Shown here one piece after another: positions 1-13,900 of a DNA stretch of 64,000 nucleotides. Numbering within the stretch: the first letter of the stretch is position 1; each line of letters opens with the position of its first letter. Source of the DNA: Paralichthys olivaceus (lineage: Eukaryota; Chordata; Actinopteri; Pleuronectiformes; Paralichthyidae); assembly GCF_024713975.1 (NCBI RefSeq), contig NC_091098.1, forward strand, positions 10,326,816-10,390,815. Reading direction: 5' to 3'. Position numbers and translations under genes: made by a program. Below the pieces are notes generated by a model, which saw only the letters and a program-made list of their open reading frames with translations, was not told the DNA's origin and did not search any database.

Positions 1-1765
1 ACTCACCGCTACACAGGACGCACACTTTAATGAGGTACAAAGAAGAACACAATTGTTTTTCTCACTCCCTGACATTTTACATACATGACAGTCGAAGGGT
101 AAGAGCTGTGTCAAGTGGGGGGGCAGGAGTCCAGCTTAAGCCTTCAGAGTTTCAAGCAGGGGCTTGAATTTAAATGAATTAAGACAAAGACAGAGATCCT
201 TTTAAGAGTAATCTCATTAAAAACACCCAGTAAAAACTGTAATTTATATATCTCCTATATATTTGTCACTCAACTTGTTGTAATATTTAAGTGAGTAAAG
301 GAAATGATGTTCAAAATATAGCAAGTTAATAAAAGGCTGTTGGACGGAGCAGACAGTGCAGTGTGGAGGTCAGTAATCAGTTTGTGCTATTGATCCTAAT
401 GTGTGAAATCCTAAAGATTTATCTGTGTGACTCTGCAGGATGTGTTTTCATCAGAGTTTATATAGACTGATCGCCAGGTTAAAATAGTAAATTAAAGAGA
501 GCTTTCCAACTACAATAAAGGTGAAAATATCTGAATCTTATTATAAATGATTAAATACTCCATTAATAAAATGTAAGATATTTAAAACCCATCTTCTGTA
601 CTTCTGCTAGTAGCTTCTAGAAATCTGTACAGAATCTGACAATCTAAAGTATTTGGTGTTATTACATTGGTGAGCATGCAGTAATATGATTCATACACTT
701 TATGATGTACAGACCCAGTGACAACACGTATAAAACAAGATATCTTTCCTCTCAAATGGAAGGTAATGTTGCCATGGTGATTGAGGGACAGGAGCTGAAA
801 TGAAGATGAAATATGGCAACATGTCATCTCCACATATTAACTGACAGTCTCATTTTACCTGATGCATCTGCTTCAGCTGAGGACGGCAAGCTCACACAGG
901 TTCATTTTAGCATGTTGGCATTTTGACAAAAGCTCCAAGAGACATCTCTATGTCACTCTGCTACAAATATTTATCTTATACATCATCGTTTAGCTGACAG
1001 GAAATGAGCTGTCCATTCATCACAAGGAAGTGGCAGAAGCTATAAACTAAAAACCATCTTACCTTTTTTTAAAGAATGTTACATTTTACTGGTTTGTGGA
1101 TCAGTAATTGGCAAATTGCTTGCTGCTGTGGAAGCAGGGATATGAAATGAATACCCCACATCCTCGTGATACTGTTGATATTTTTATTCAAATCTTTGAA
1201 TAGAGCTGGTTTGATGGGGTTTTTGCTGCTGATATTGGGGATTTAAAAAAAATGTCGTTTCCAATAGTTACATATTAAAAATAATCAGTAATTCCTGGTG
1301 TTGTTTTACAGTTTAACCTTTAAACTTAATTATAACCAACTTTGAATAAAAAAGACACACAAGTAACACAATATATATTAAACATGAAAATAAAATAGAA
1401 AACATAGTTCTAATATAAAATATAAACATGATTTATATAAATCTTCTGCACGGTTTATTTTTTCACATCTCTCACAGATGTGTCAGTGAGAGGGTCAAAT
1501 CAGCAGATTTGTATTTGTCAACTGTGAATCGATCAGGCTCTAAATGTCAGTCTTTGTGTCAATTTTATGAGCCCCTACTCTTGATTCTACCTCTGTTGGT
1601 CAATAACAATTTGTTAGATTGCTCCAGTATACAGCATTTGATTGTTTAGCAGTAACAGAAGTATTACTAGAAGTAGTAATGATTTTGTCAGAAGTAAAGG
1701 GTATTCATGGTCATGTAAGTATTATTACCAATTCACAACAGTTTTTTGTGCTGATATTTTTCTTT

Positions 1766-1952
1766 CTGGACTTAGGTTCATTGGAGACTCTGAACTGACC
1801 CTGAGTGTGAATGGTTGTTTGTCTTTGTATGTTGGCTCTGTGATACACTGGTGACCTGCCAGGGTTAACCCCACCTCTCGCCCAATGTCAGCCAGGAGTG
1901 GCTCCCCCTCCTCAACCCTCAATGAATATGTGATACAGATAATGGATGGATT
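1766..1952 (+). repeat. Teleost dispersed repeat, 3' half, plus orientation
   Basis: Shares phrases with other copies in this window: ATTGGAGACTCTGAACTGACC, then GTGACCTGCCAGGGT, CCTCTCGCCCAATGTCAGCC and the terminal ATAATGGATGG. I know this as a very common degenerate fish interspersed repeat. Its 5' head, seen at 16044, has tRNA-like promoter boxes. This copy lacks the head. Confidence 0.65.
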
Positions 1953-2261
1953 TTTCTGTTTACATTTAACACAGGGAAGCTTTTAATATTCTATGCTAAC
2001 AGAGAGAGTTTCGCCATCTGATGAAAACTGTAGCAGCAGTAGCCCCAGTCAGTGATAATATCACCATTATACAGCTAAAGATGAGTTGCTATAGAAACTG
2101 AGTGGCTATGGTATCCTCTGATAGCATCTTGAAAGAATTTTAGACGTTTATTTTCTTTATTGCAAATTCCGTGGATAGGAGGCAGGAGACGAGAACATTA
2201 GCTCAGAGGTGATCTATAAAATGAAAATGCACTCCCATTGATCTGATTTACCACACACTTG

Positions 2262-2800
2262 TCTAGGATTTCAGGACTCAAACGCAGACATCCACCACGG
2301 CAGGCAGGTGCCGTGAAGATACTTTATAAAGAACCTAAAGTGGGTTGCAGGCAGAAGGGCGGATTACAGATGCAGATGTAGAAGCAGGTCGGCAAAAAAA
2401 TGAGCAGAAACAAACGGGAGAGATTAATCACAGGAACTAACACAGATCCAGCAGGAAGACACTCAGGAGCTTACACGGGAAAATAACCAGGAGCGTAGAC
2501 ACTGACAGAAGACAAAAGACAGGTATAAATAGTGAGTGGGGAATGATGAATGTAGAGCAGGTGAGCAGAGATCAGGAGCAGGTGAAAATAATGTGGGCAG
2601 TGCAGCCGATCACACAAGCAGGAAACACACAAGGGCAGGAAGTAAGACAACCATAAACAAGAATGACAGATCACTTCAAAATTAATGAAAAGCATCAGAG
2701 GGTTCATGCACAAGCTGTGACCACACTACAGCCCAGTCAGGCAATGCTGCTGTCGCAGTCCCAGAGGCATTATGTTTATGGGTTGTCCATCTGTCCATCC
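2262..2800. repeat. Probable dispersed repeat (purine-rich, CAGG/ACA-rich)
   Basis: Begins with GATTTCAGGACTCAAACGCAGAC and runs through a long purine-rich, AACACAGA/GGAACTAA-type tract to about 2750. From about 2780 it changes into CCATCTGTCCATCCGTCC and ATATCTCAAGAATAT. Both styles resemble interspersed repeats I have seen in teleost genomes, but the family name and exact ends cannot be fixed without a repeat library. Confidence 0.45.
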
Positions 2801-3513
2801 GTCCTATCCTCCTGAGTGCAATATCTCAAGAATATCAATATTACATGATACATGATAACTCCTCTTCTGCAGGCTGGACATTTACACTAAACACTGCCAT
2901 AAATACTGTAAATAGAAACTATTTGACATGTAAGCACTTGTACTTTAGTATTTCCACTTTATGGTTCCTCATACTTCTGCTCTGATACATTTTAGAGAGA
3001 ATAATTGTATTTCATACTCTATTAAATTTATTTGACCACTTTAGTTCCTTTTAAAAAGAGGATTTAAAATATTAGATAATAAAACAAGCTGTTAAGTCAT
3101 GTTGTTAAAGTCTAAACCAGTCGTTCTGAACATGTTAATGATATTCGTTGCAAAAGTTCATGCATTTGGAGAATATTTGATGTAATTTTATGACTTCGTA
3201 GTTAAGATGACATCACTCCTATGATGAGCATAAATTATAAACTTTTTGATCCTTATAAGCTTCAGGTCATTCTCAGTCGTATGAGATGCAGAGAACCTCG
3301 AAACATTTATTTTTGAATCAAGTATGACACCATTTTCATCTTGGTGACTTTTTCATGATGTCACAGTTTTAGATTTCTCACCATTACTTGTGGAGATATC
3401 TTGGAAAAAGTGGCTTTTGGGTCATAATTCTGTTGTCCTTAAACTTGACCTTTTACTGATCAGGTCCAAAACCCTGACATCTGGAGATACTGTTCCAAGG
3501 AATATTCTCAATA

Positions 3514-3560
3514 ACACACACACACACACGCACTCACACACACACACACACACACACACA
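3514..3560 (+). repeat. (CA)n microsatellite, imperfect
   Basis: CA dinucleotides interrupted by CGCACT. Open frames across it code only Thr-His or Cys-Val runs and are not genes. Confidence 0.95.
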
Positions 3561-3730
3561 GGGCTGCTGGCTATGCCTGTGCATGGGGTAAAAATCAGTG
3601 CCGAAAGTAAGACAGACACTTGTTGCTCAGGGTTGATTTCCACATACACACCACCATCTTACAAACTGTGAACTAGATACTAGATAATAGAAAGGATGCC
3701 TTAAGCACAGTGAAGTATGACTATTTCAAC

Positions 3731-3935
3731 CATCCATTATCTTTAGCGGCCGGGGGCTAGAGCCATTAGGAAAGAGGATTACACCTTGGACAGGTCCATC
3801 ACAGGGTCAACGTACAGAGACAAACAAGTCACACTCACATTTGCAGCTACAGGTATTTTAGAGTCTCCTATTAACCTAGGCCCAATTTGCATGTCTTTAG
3901 ACTGTGGGAGGAAGCTGGAGCACCGACAGGAAAAC
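3731..3935 (-). repeat. Teleost dispersed repeat, minus orientation
   Basis: On the plus strand it starts CCATCCATTATCTTTAGC, continues with a remnant of the 'dividing line' ACAGGTCCATCACAGGG, and ends with TGCATGTCTTTAGACTGTGG and GAGGAAGCTGGAG. This is the reverse complement of the family seen at 1766, 16044 and 34152. Confidence 0.7.
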
Positions 3936-6483
3936 AATGAACATTTCCTGCTTGGATGCCAAGTACAGTGCATTGCTTTATGTCATCAATACATAGTTGC
4001 TATGGCAACACCGGGGCAGCTTGATAAAATCTTATAATGAGTGAGATGAAAATCTTTTCCTGTGTGACATTCCAGAAACATGGCCAGGATTTAATATTGT
4101 TTACAGCAGCAGGAAACTGCTTCAGTGAATGTTGTCACAATAGTCGTGTCACAGCAGTGATTTTTTATTATCCATCTTACAACCTCAGCTCGTGTGACTC
4201 AACCTCAGGCTCTCAATCAGTCATGCTGCCTCCATCCCTTCGTCTGGAATTAATGCAGCAGCTCTGGTTTAATCTGGCAGCAGTGAAGTGGCTCTGCAGA
4301 CAGGACTTTAACAATAAAAAATATATATCTGACACCTCACTTTAGCAGCTACTTGTCCAGACTTACAGCTAATGTAGACCACAGTTACTATAGTAACACA
4401 GCGGCGGTGACAGAGCCTGGTGGCTGCAATAGGAATGAAGGACAGCAGGGAGGAAGGAGGAGTTTTCACGTGAGGAAAGTAGAGATAATGTAGGAATGTG
4501 TTCAAGCTGTAGTCAAATATGCACCTTCAGACAGGGTCCACATATAATCATGTACTGAGGGAGAGAACCTCAAATATCATCCTTTCTATCATAGTTTATA
4601 AAACATCTGGCACGATATAATGACACAATGTTTTGCACAGTGGTCCTGACGGGCTGCTGTTTCTCACAGTGGGATCTGTGAGAAGAGAGAGATGGAGAAG
4701 AAATTAGAACTCTCATGTGATAATTGCCACGTGTTTGTTGAACTGATGGAGGATTATGCTCCAACCTGTCGTCCATGCAGCTTCATGCCTGCTTCCTCTT
4801 TCCTCTCATCCTGTCACCTGCTGCCTCTTTATCTCACTTCTACTTCATCTGTGGGTTTCACCCATTTTCTTTTCAACAGATAAGCATAGCACACATGAGC
4901 TCTCACAGTAAAATTCTTATTCTAAGCATATATTTACTTTGTTAGTAGGATTTTATTGAGTGTAGACAAATCAGAAATAGTTATTTTATCAACAATAAAT
5001 ACATTTAGAAATGTAATAAAGTGTAGAAAAAGTGCTATAAAACTATTTTAGTGTAACTGATTTTAAAAGTATATTATATATAACAAGTCTTTATTAAAAA
5101 CAACTAGACAACAAGTAGTTATATATTTTTGTTGACTTGTGTACTTTTTATGATCCAAAACGTTTTCAACAATGTTCAAACCCATAAAAAAATCCAATTT
5201 TATTTAAAGTAACCGGACATTTCATTCTGATCGTCTTTCAATTACATCATATCCACTTTACTCGTGTCTTTGTCCATCTCTGCTCAAACTTATGGGACAA
5301 TTGACGAATTCTGTTGTTTCCTTCCACTGTCTGTACTGGTCACTCGTTATGGATCATGACAATTCTTTGCCATATGCTGCATAACGTGAATAAAACTTTT
5401 TCATACTCTGTGAACATGATTTCCCCTGAGTCATGTCAGGTAGATTTGTATTGGCATTGGTGGTGAAGGCAATAACTCCCATGAACTCTTGCTGCTTCAA
5501 GACATTATCAAATTAGGTTTTCTTATATTATTGCTTGAGTCGAAGTTGCATATTACATGTTTACAGCCCAAGATAAGATTCACCTTATTTTCAACCTTGT
5601 AGTAAATCTGTGTTCCTGATTTTCTCTAAATGATACTGCAGGATAAGACATCATAAGTCTGTATTTTCAGATGATATTTCAATAACAAGGATGACCGCAT
5701 GCCTGTACAGAAAATCATTTATTCATAGCAATGACTTTTCATCTCTGTCAGGCTTCATTATATGTACCCAGCAGTGTCTTTTAAATAGGGTTCAGCAGAT
5801 GAGACATTCTTACTGTTCGTATTACATCACCACAGAGGTCATCTTACAAAAATAGACATGAGCGGTTAAACGGCTCAACATCTTAATGTGTTTTAATGAA
5901 CAGTTTAATGATGTCATGGATAAGGAATATAGAATACAGATAGTACCGTAATGATACCATATCATCCATCTTTTCCTGTTTTCTGTCTCCTGTCTTTATT
6001 CACTCTATTCACTCTCTTTCCTGCATCTCTGAGCTGAGCATAAGCTCCTGTCCAGGACTTTATCTCTCTCTTGTTCTCTCATTTATTCTCTTTGTCGCTC
6101 ACTGATCCACAATTCGTGTTTTTCATTTTCCCTTCGTCTCCCTCAACAATTCACTACATTCTTCCTATTCAGCTCTATATGATATTTGCCGTGTTTGTCT
6201 GAAGCTGTGTTTTTCTCCCCAGAGCATTGTGTGAGACTGCAGTGCTTTATTGGGTCTGGTGCAGTCTGACTGCAAAGAATTATACTGAGCTCTCTCTCCG
6301 TATCTGTCTTTCTTTCTCACTCTCCATCCCCATTTTTCAACTCAGTGCATTCTAGACTCCCATCCAGAATCACAGAGAAAAGCATGGGAATGGAGGCACT
6401 GTGCACAAATGGCTACATGACAGTCACTTCTTTGAAAATTACTTTTTAGATCTACTTACAATGTTTTTGCCATGTTCTCGGGT

Positions 6484-6575
6484 CCCCTACGATCGTTCTT
6501 ACCCGACCACTCTCTCTAAGAACACGTGCCGTGACGGCGTCGCTTTCGGTTGTGCGCGCCCTTGTCTCCGTTGAA
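6484..6575. other. Small CpG-rich patch inside AT-rich intron
   Basis: About 90 bases hold many CpG dinucleotides (TACGATCG, CCCGACC, CACGTGCCGTGACGGCGTCG, TTTCGG, TGCGCGCC), unlike the flanks. It could be a recent insertion not yet decayed by methylation, or a small regulatory island. No gene is evident. Confidence 0.5.
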
Positions 6576-7907
6576 TGTAATGAATTTCTGCACACAGAAG
6601 ACACAGCATCTGAAGGGCCCCTCAGGCTTCAGCGTCTGCACTCAGAATATTTTACAAGCCTGCAATGCATTATCAGTCATTCCGTGGCAAACCCCAACCT
6701 AGGCTCTGTATCAAATGTCTTCTTCCCTTTCCTCCCCTCGTCAGTGCCATGATATTCTTTGCCTTCACTGACATGGTGCACACATCTGATACTTTATCAA
6801 GTCTGAAAATCTGACTCTACCTCTTTGGTGAGCTTGTCAACCTCCTCGTCTTTCTGTCCTCCTGACTCTGAATCCACTTTTGCCTCAATATTCTTCTGCC
6901 TCTTGTTTGTCCTCTGTGATGTGTCTATAGCTATGGTCTATACCTGTATCTTTATACTGGGTTAGAGTCCATTTCTAACCCCAGAATATTCAAAAACAAG
7001 ACACAGAGGACCAAGAACTATTAGCTTTAAACCATTAAGAATTCTTATAGTCTTATATATATATTTATATAAAATTGGTTGCAATCAGCATCCTATGCAT
7101 CTTAATCTTTCTCATCATATACATAAACTCATATAGATTTTAAAACAGTCAAAGATGATATTTGGTGTGTGGCACATTTTTTATCTTCTAACCACTGCTT
7201 CTGGAAATCTCTGTCTCTCAGACTGTGGAGTGCATACCTCAAGAATATATTATAAAATATTCAGAGGCGGCAACAGTAGCGACAACTGACTCTCTAGTTC
7301 GGGGTTCTGCGTACTGAGTTGAGTGTCACTGAACTTTGAATAAATTAAATTTTTTCATAGAAAAAGCTGCAACCATTACCAAGCAAATGGCCCAAAACAG
7401 GCAGGTTTTGATCGGCCACTTCACTATTATTATAAATTGTGAAATTAGATTTGAATGCAAAACACATGATTACAATCTGATTGTAGAAATGTTCAGATAT
7501 CTTATTGATGTAATTTCAAATCCTGGGATTAGAACCACAGGAGTGAACATTAATATCAGCCATCAGAGCTTTAAATCTGTGTTGAGGAAAAAATAGAAGA
7601 AACATTGTGAATGTCCCTGTCAGGGGGATTGTGTTTAAATGTTGTCAAATCTTTTCTCCAGTCTTTGGAAAAGAAAAGAATGCCTTCCTTCATGTTTTCC
7701 CTTTCCTGATCCACTTGGGTTAAATATTTGTTATTTTTTTATCTTGTGTCTTGTCTCTTCTGTTTTCTCAAACACTCCATCACATACGGTCACTGACTCC
7801 TTTGGGGCTTTCAACAGAAACAGCTTCTTCTCTACCAGCTCAGCCACCTCCCAGTGTTCACCCCCCCTTCCTTTTTTAATAATGCTTCCTCTTTCTACTC
7901 TTCCTAG

Positions 7908-10900
7908 AACATCCTGCGAGGCTGCAGTGTGCTGCTGGGTCCTGCTACCTCTGGCCTTTGGCGGGCGCTTGCTCAGAGTCAGAACCACATCCCAGGTGGC
8001 GGCCCAGCCGAGCTAACGGAGCTGCTGGAGCAGTACACTCAGACTCTGGCTCAGAACATGAAGCTCACATATCTCAACCCTGTGGCGCTGGTTGCTCCCA
8101 ACATCGGTGAGTTCGGAATGACTCCACTCAGTCACAGACACCCAGGCGTTGTGCAGCAACTAATCACTAGTCGATCTAACAAAAGAGAAGACGCTAATAA
8201 AATCTTAATCTTTACAGACGATTTGCAGCAGTTTTCTTCATAATGCAGCAAATCACTGCTGTGAAATCAGCCAGAATGACTCAGTGTAAAGCGGGAGATG
8301 AACGGTCTTAATGCAAATGATTACGGTTAAGCCAGCACTGGCAGCTGCACAGAGATGAATTTCACACTCCCACACACACACACACACACACACACGCTGA
8401 GCAGCTGATGCTTCCAGCACACACACACACTCATAGATTTGAGTATAACATTACTGAACACCTATCATTAGTATATTACAAGGTTTTAGCACATAGACAC
8501 TCACACACCTGAAGGTTTTTGCCATGTCCCTTGTGACATTTAAGCTGCTTTCAGTCATGCACTATACTCTGGAACTTTTCCTTGAGGTGCTGCATGTGAG
8601 AACAGAAATGTGTCTGTGTTGACTTTTCTGTCAGCCCCCTTGTAAAATGTTGAGAAAATGTCCGATGTGTGCGCCCATGTGAGAACACAGCAAGGACATG
8701 TCCAGACAATTTACAGGTGAAAGACAAAAACCAAAATAATTCAAATATCTCACAATGAAAACCAGGAGCCATTCATGAAGAAGATGCCAAAAGAAAAGTA
8801 AACTGAAAATTAAACTATTTCCGCAGTGTAATTTATACATCATGTCCTGCTTCCTACGTCAGTTAGCCAGATGCCACTTCTGGACATTTTCGTGTCATTG
8901 TGAACTCCTCAACAATCTCCTGCTGCGTCTTCATACATGAAAGGGACGGTCTGGAAAACTTCTGGACACGATTTTCCAGATATTTAGAGAATTTAGAGTT
9001 CATGGCTGAAAACAGTTTTAGTTTCTTTCATCCCATGTTTACTTCCCACACTCTATCACTTTAGCTGGGTTGAAAATACTGGTAAATAATCTGCACCACA
9101 TACAACAACACGAGGTGTTGAAATAGCAACAGCAGCAGCTCTGGCAGGGATAAAACCAGACAATGAATTTCACACTAAGTTAATGCTCTTAGCTACACAC
9201 AGATTGAAGTTCTGTAAAATACCAAAACTCATGAAACTCATCAAAGTTACTGTGTGTTGGATCACTAACTTCTCCCAGTGTGGTTTGTTAACATAGCTAA
9301 ACTCAGACCAGAAGAAATTATAATATATAAAATACCCTTGCCTGTATTAGCTAACATGAATCGGCTTCTTTAATGTTTTTCTCTGTGACTTTCATCTCCT
9401 GTGTTAAGCTATATTTGCTTCCCCTTTGTAAGTCATGCAGACTGCTGTTAAATAACCTTAAAGCAGCATCTCTAAAGAGATTCCCAGATGGAGCGTGTAG
9501 AATCAGCAGCAGCAGTGAGAAGAATGAATAAGAAACACAGCCAACACTAAATTTCACACTCCCTCACACACAGACAGTAAATGCTCTTAGCCAAATGGGA
9601 TAGAATGGATTAACATTGAAAGGAATATTGACACACACACTGTGTTTCCAATTCCAATTTTTTTAAATTTATTTGTTGTTGTGGTTGTTGTCAGTCCTTA
9701 AAAAGGAATTTCTTAAAATATATTTCATTTAAATGTTTGTTTATCTATTGAAATTGTCATTTTACTTTTGACAAGAGTCCATGTTGCAGTGGGGTCACAC
9801 CAGTTGTTAAGCCTGGCAACATGTTGATACTCCAACCAATGAGTAGTCTTCATTATTATAATACATATATAGAACTTGAATTAAGAAAATATTGTGTTAT
9901 GTAACATGTGAACATAAATGCTAATCCTCCATGCATGGTTTATTTTGTAATATAAAAGTTTTATACAGGCGTTGATCAGCAAACCGATATGTCGATAATA
10001 TCCTGTTCCAAATGGAGCAACACCTTTCACATTTCTCACAATGTCAGAGGATGTGATTAGTGTAAAATTCGACTTGCTCATCTTGTATTTCTGAAAAAGA
10101 TTTACTGGAAGAGTCTGCTGCAGACATTAAAGTGAATCAGTGTTTTAAGTAAAAACCCCTGATGGAGGCCCCGTACCAAATCATGTTCAGCTGTCCCGAA
10201 ACACATTATGTGACAAATTTTCCACTGAATTACTTATTGTTGCAGAGGGATTTCTCACATTTGGTTGCTCTGTTACTTGAGCTCCTAGTTGAAAAAAGCG
10301 CACAAAAATAATTCAGACACACTCGGGACACGATGGATCGTAACAATAGAAAACCTAATCCCCTCCCTCCACTTCTGGGTTACATTCTGTTTCTCAAGGA
10401 TGTTTCATTGCTCTCTGGAAACATGACTTGATTCATCATTCTTCCACATTAGAGAGACATTAAACAAAGGTTGGCTGTCCTTTGTGTGAGTTAAGTCTGT
10501 GTTTACTGAAGAACTTCCTTGAAAAGTCTCCATCATTTAAACAGACATAAAACATTTATTATTGTGTTTCAACAACTAAAGGTCCCATGAGGCTTTGATA
10601 TGTTTGCTAGCCAAAATAGAAATGATTTTATCTGTTTTGTTTATAATCCTCATTTTATGGACCAATGATAATAACCCTGTATGAGAAAGGATATTCTCTG
10701 GTGGAAAAGGGGCTAATTTAAAAAGTGAACAGGACAATAGGAAGCATGTGTGTTGAGAAAAATGGATGATGACACCTGTTGTGTGAGATATAATCTTATT
10801 TCAACAGGGAAATGGTGTTAGTCATCACTGCACTTCACCATCATGTCTTATTTTTATACTTATTATTCAGGACTTAATAATAATGACCCTAAAACCAAAC

Positions 10901-13900
10901 AGCAAAGATCTTCAGAGAATAGGCCTATTGCCTCTCTGTAATGTCAATACTGCCCCTCCCCCGGATTGTTCTATGGCACTTAACAGCGAGCTAGTACTAA
11001 CTCTGTTATCTGAATGGCGGGGCTGTGTCATCAACGATCAATTGTCTTCTGATGAAGAATAAACCTTCATTCTGGGTGTTGACTGTCCATAGCTGAATAT
11101 GGTGTCATGCTGCTTTGAAATGTAGGATGTTGGTGATGTCATTGTATACTCTTCCTCTCAGCACTGACTTCCAGCGTCCGTGTATTTCAATCTAATTGTG
11201 GTAGTTTTATTCCGCAGACAAACACATATTATAACCAAACTTGTTTTTATCTCTCTGTGTTCTTCAGTTATGAATCTGGACCGCATTGAGAACCACACTC
11301 ATGTGCGTCGGCGCTTCCCACGTTACCACAACGCACTGTTTCGTAGTCAGGCTTTGTGGGATCCCTACACCCATGTGATACTGCCCCCTGCTGCCTTGGT
11401 GCCACAGCGGCAGCAACAACACAGCTGGAAGGAGAAGGAGCGGACAGAGAAAGAACGTAAGAGATGCACGAGTAGACATAAAGGTTTGAAGTGGCTGAAA
11501 CTAAGAGAATATACTCACAGGCACTTCTCTGTTTCAGCCTCAGCTTCTCAGAACGCTGCTCCAGCCCTTGTTGGTACCTCAGTCAATCAGACAGGAGAAT
11601 ACACGGCAGCGAGACGCACCGTTTCGCTGCCGGAGCCGCCCATCACCATCATCATCATGTTGATCTATCGAAGTGTGGGTGAAGCTCTACCTCCAAAGTA
11701 TCACACAGACCGGAGAGGAGTGAGGTGGGAATCACTCACACTCAGAACAATACAAATGTGATTACAGCAGCTCTCAGAACTCTCTGTGGTATAAAAGAGA
11801 GAAATCTGGGTGAACATGTCTTTTATTCAGTGGCAAACAGCACAACTAACTTTCTTTTATATGTTCATATGTTATATATTCTTTCAGTTTTAGTCTTGAT
11901 TGGTGATTAAATGTGATCAGATTTTAAAATTACAATGTAAACTACACAAACATTTCTAAAATTAATGTCTTTACCTAATAAGTTTTTTCCCTTTCTTTAT
12001 TCAAGAAAGTGGTCTTTGAGATTAAGAGCAGGATTTCACACTCATATTTAATCTGCTTGTGCTCAGATTGTCTGCTCGGCAGCTTCAGCTCTTTTAGTCA
12101 GAGAAACCTTTTTTAGGACTGATCAAATTTCCTTTCGCAGCAATAGGGCATGAGTTGGTCGTGTGTCTGTCCCAGCGCTCCAAGATATTCTGTTTAAAGC
12201 TGGAACTCGACAATGTTTATTGTTGTTGCTTGATAAATGACTAACATGATTAACTGATGATCAAAATTGAAGTTAATTAACTCCGGTCAGTTGACCAATG
12301 GGTCAATGTGACTAATAACTTCAGCACTAATTCCAATTTCACCTTGCTTGACATCGCTTTTTCTCTCTCTCTCCTTCACTCACTATCCCCTCTTGCTATT
12401 CCTCATCTCACCTCCGGGCATAATTACTAAGTAACTAACTGCTCAGTTTTTCAGTAGGTGTTCAATTAACAATACTCTTTTTTTATCATCCTAACCAGGA
12501 TTTCCAACTCTTCCTTCTGTCTGATGTGGTAGACATAATGAAACTCTGCTCCTTCTCTCCCCCCAGGCTGCCCAGGCATCCAGTAATGAACTCCCCAGTG
12601 GTCACTATTTCTGTCTACAACAACCAGACGTTTGTGGGTGGACACTTGGACCAGCCCATCCTGCTGGAGTTCAAGCTGCTGGAGACGGCTAATCGCAGTA
12701 AGCCACTGTGTGTACAGTGGAACCACAGCAGCCAGTGAGTACAGATATACATTACATGTTCATATACTATTACAAACACATATATGTACATATTGTATTT
12801 TCAGACTGGGTATTATCTGCTACCTTGAGATATTTTATGAGGCTTGAAAAATTGATGCAGTTAAAATTAAAAAAAATATGATATTGATAATATGTATTAT
12901 TATGTTATATGGCAATGTGAATAAATCAACATATAATTGGTGATATTATTGCTCTACATTTTTGGATTTGAAGTCCTCTTAAAACAAACCATGTAATAAT
13001 TGCACATATCTGTATTTCGCCATGTTTTTAGCTTTACTCAGAAAACTGAGAGCAAAAATACTGAATACTGAATATTTTGTCATTTACTCATTCATTGAAT
13101 TACAATATTTAAAAGTAATGTACCTTTTTTGGTTATATTAATTATTTGCCTTATTTGTACCACATTTATAATACACTTTTCATTCTGCAGACCTAATAGT
13201 AATAGTAATTATGGATGGATGTGTATCCAAGTACGCCATTTAAGTAAGCCAGCATGCTTTAAATGGTGTTCTGAAACTGGCACCTCCATGGAAGACAGTC
13301 ATTATCAACGTAATAAAGCTGTAAGATCTCGTATAGCTGTGAGAAATTACATATACATTTAGAAACACTGTGAAGTAGACGTGTTGAGTGACACCTGCGT
13401 TCTTCACAAATGGGATCCGGTTGTTGATAAGATGATTTGAATAATCAGTTCAGAATTATTTGATTTAAATTATGAATACAGTATTATTGTGTATATCACA
13501 TACACATAGCAACAAAGAAACCTCATATGGTTCACAGTGGACATTCGCTCATAAGACCTTCCTTCTCAGGTATGACACAGGCGGTTGTTGGATGGTGAGG
13601 GACTGTACCGTGGTGTACAGGAACACCTCTCATGTACGCTGTCAGTGCCACAGACTGGGCACCATCGGCGTGCTGATGGACAGTTCCCACAGAGAGGTTA
13701 GTCATCTGTCAGTGCAGAGTTACTTACAGTTTCACTGTAAGAACCACACAAAAATAATAATTTGATGTTGTTTTTATGTCTTTATCCTGGTAAGAGTTTT
13801 TGTGGACTCATTATACATTTACTATTGATGATCCTGCTCTTGGTTTCCCTTCATTTTTAAGGAACCCTCCTTTCTGGTAAATGCTGGATTTGTTCAGTGT

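Larger units (their letters stand above)
1..7907 (+). other. Probable celsr3 intron, no exon found
   Basis: No stretch resembles the exon that should precede the GAIN exon at 7908 (family sequence ending in a DVHFTE-like motif), so the region is taken as intron that starts before the window. It is AT-rich, holds several dispersed repeats listed separately and a small CpG-rich patch near 6.5 kb. Open frames here are short, carry no known motif and lack paired splice sites. Confidence 0.55.
8107..11267 (+). other. celsr3 intron with a MITE-like element
   Basis: Bounded by a good donor (ATCG|GTGAGT at 8107) and acceptor (TTCTTCAG ending 11267). It holds a CA repeat and the element at 8545-8990. 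I see nothing else that looks functional; the remainder is AT-rich. Confidence 0.7.
7908..13696 (+). other. celsr3: celsr3 GAIN-domain and GPS exons
   Basis: Five exons code the end of the extracellular part (residues 1-290 of the visible protein). Family landmarks are NMKLTYLNPVALVAPNIV across the first junction, FPRYHNALFRSQ..WDPYTHVILP, LIYRSVGEALP, PVMNSPVVTISV, and LLETANRSKPLCVQWNHSS. The fifth exon (13570-13696) is the GPS: it has the conserved Trp and four Cys (GGCW, RDC, RCQC) and ends VLMDSSHRE. Where cleaving adhesion receptors have His-Leu-Ser/Thr, this one reads Arg-Leu-Gly, so self-cleavage is not expected. The stretch PPITIIIML in exon 3 matches the hydrophobic strand of human CELSR3. 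Confidence 0.9.

Noticed and set aside
11180..11761. 193-codon continuous frame over two celsr3 exons
   Set aside because: It is open by chance across the 81-base intron 11457-11537; good splice sites and the family sequence support two exons.
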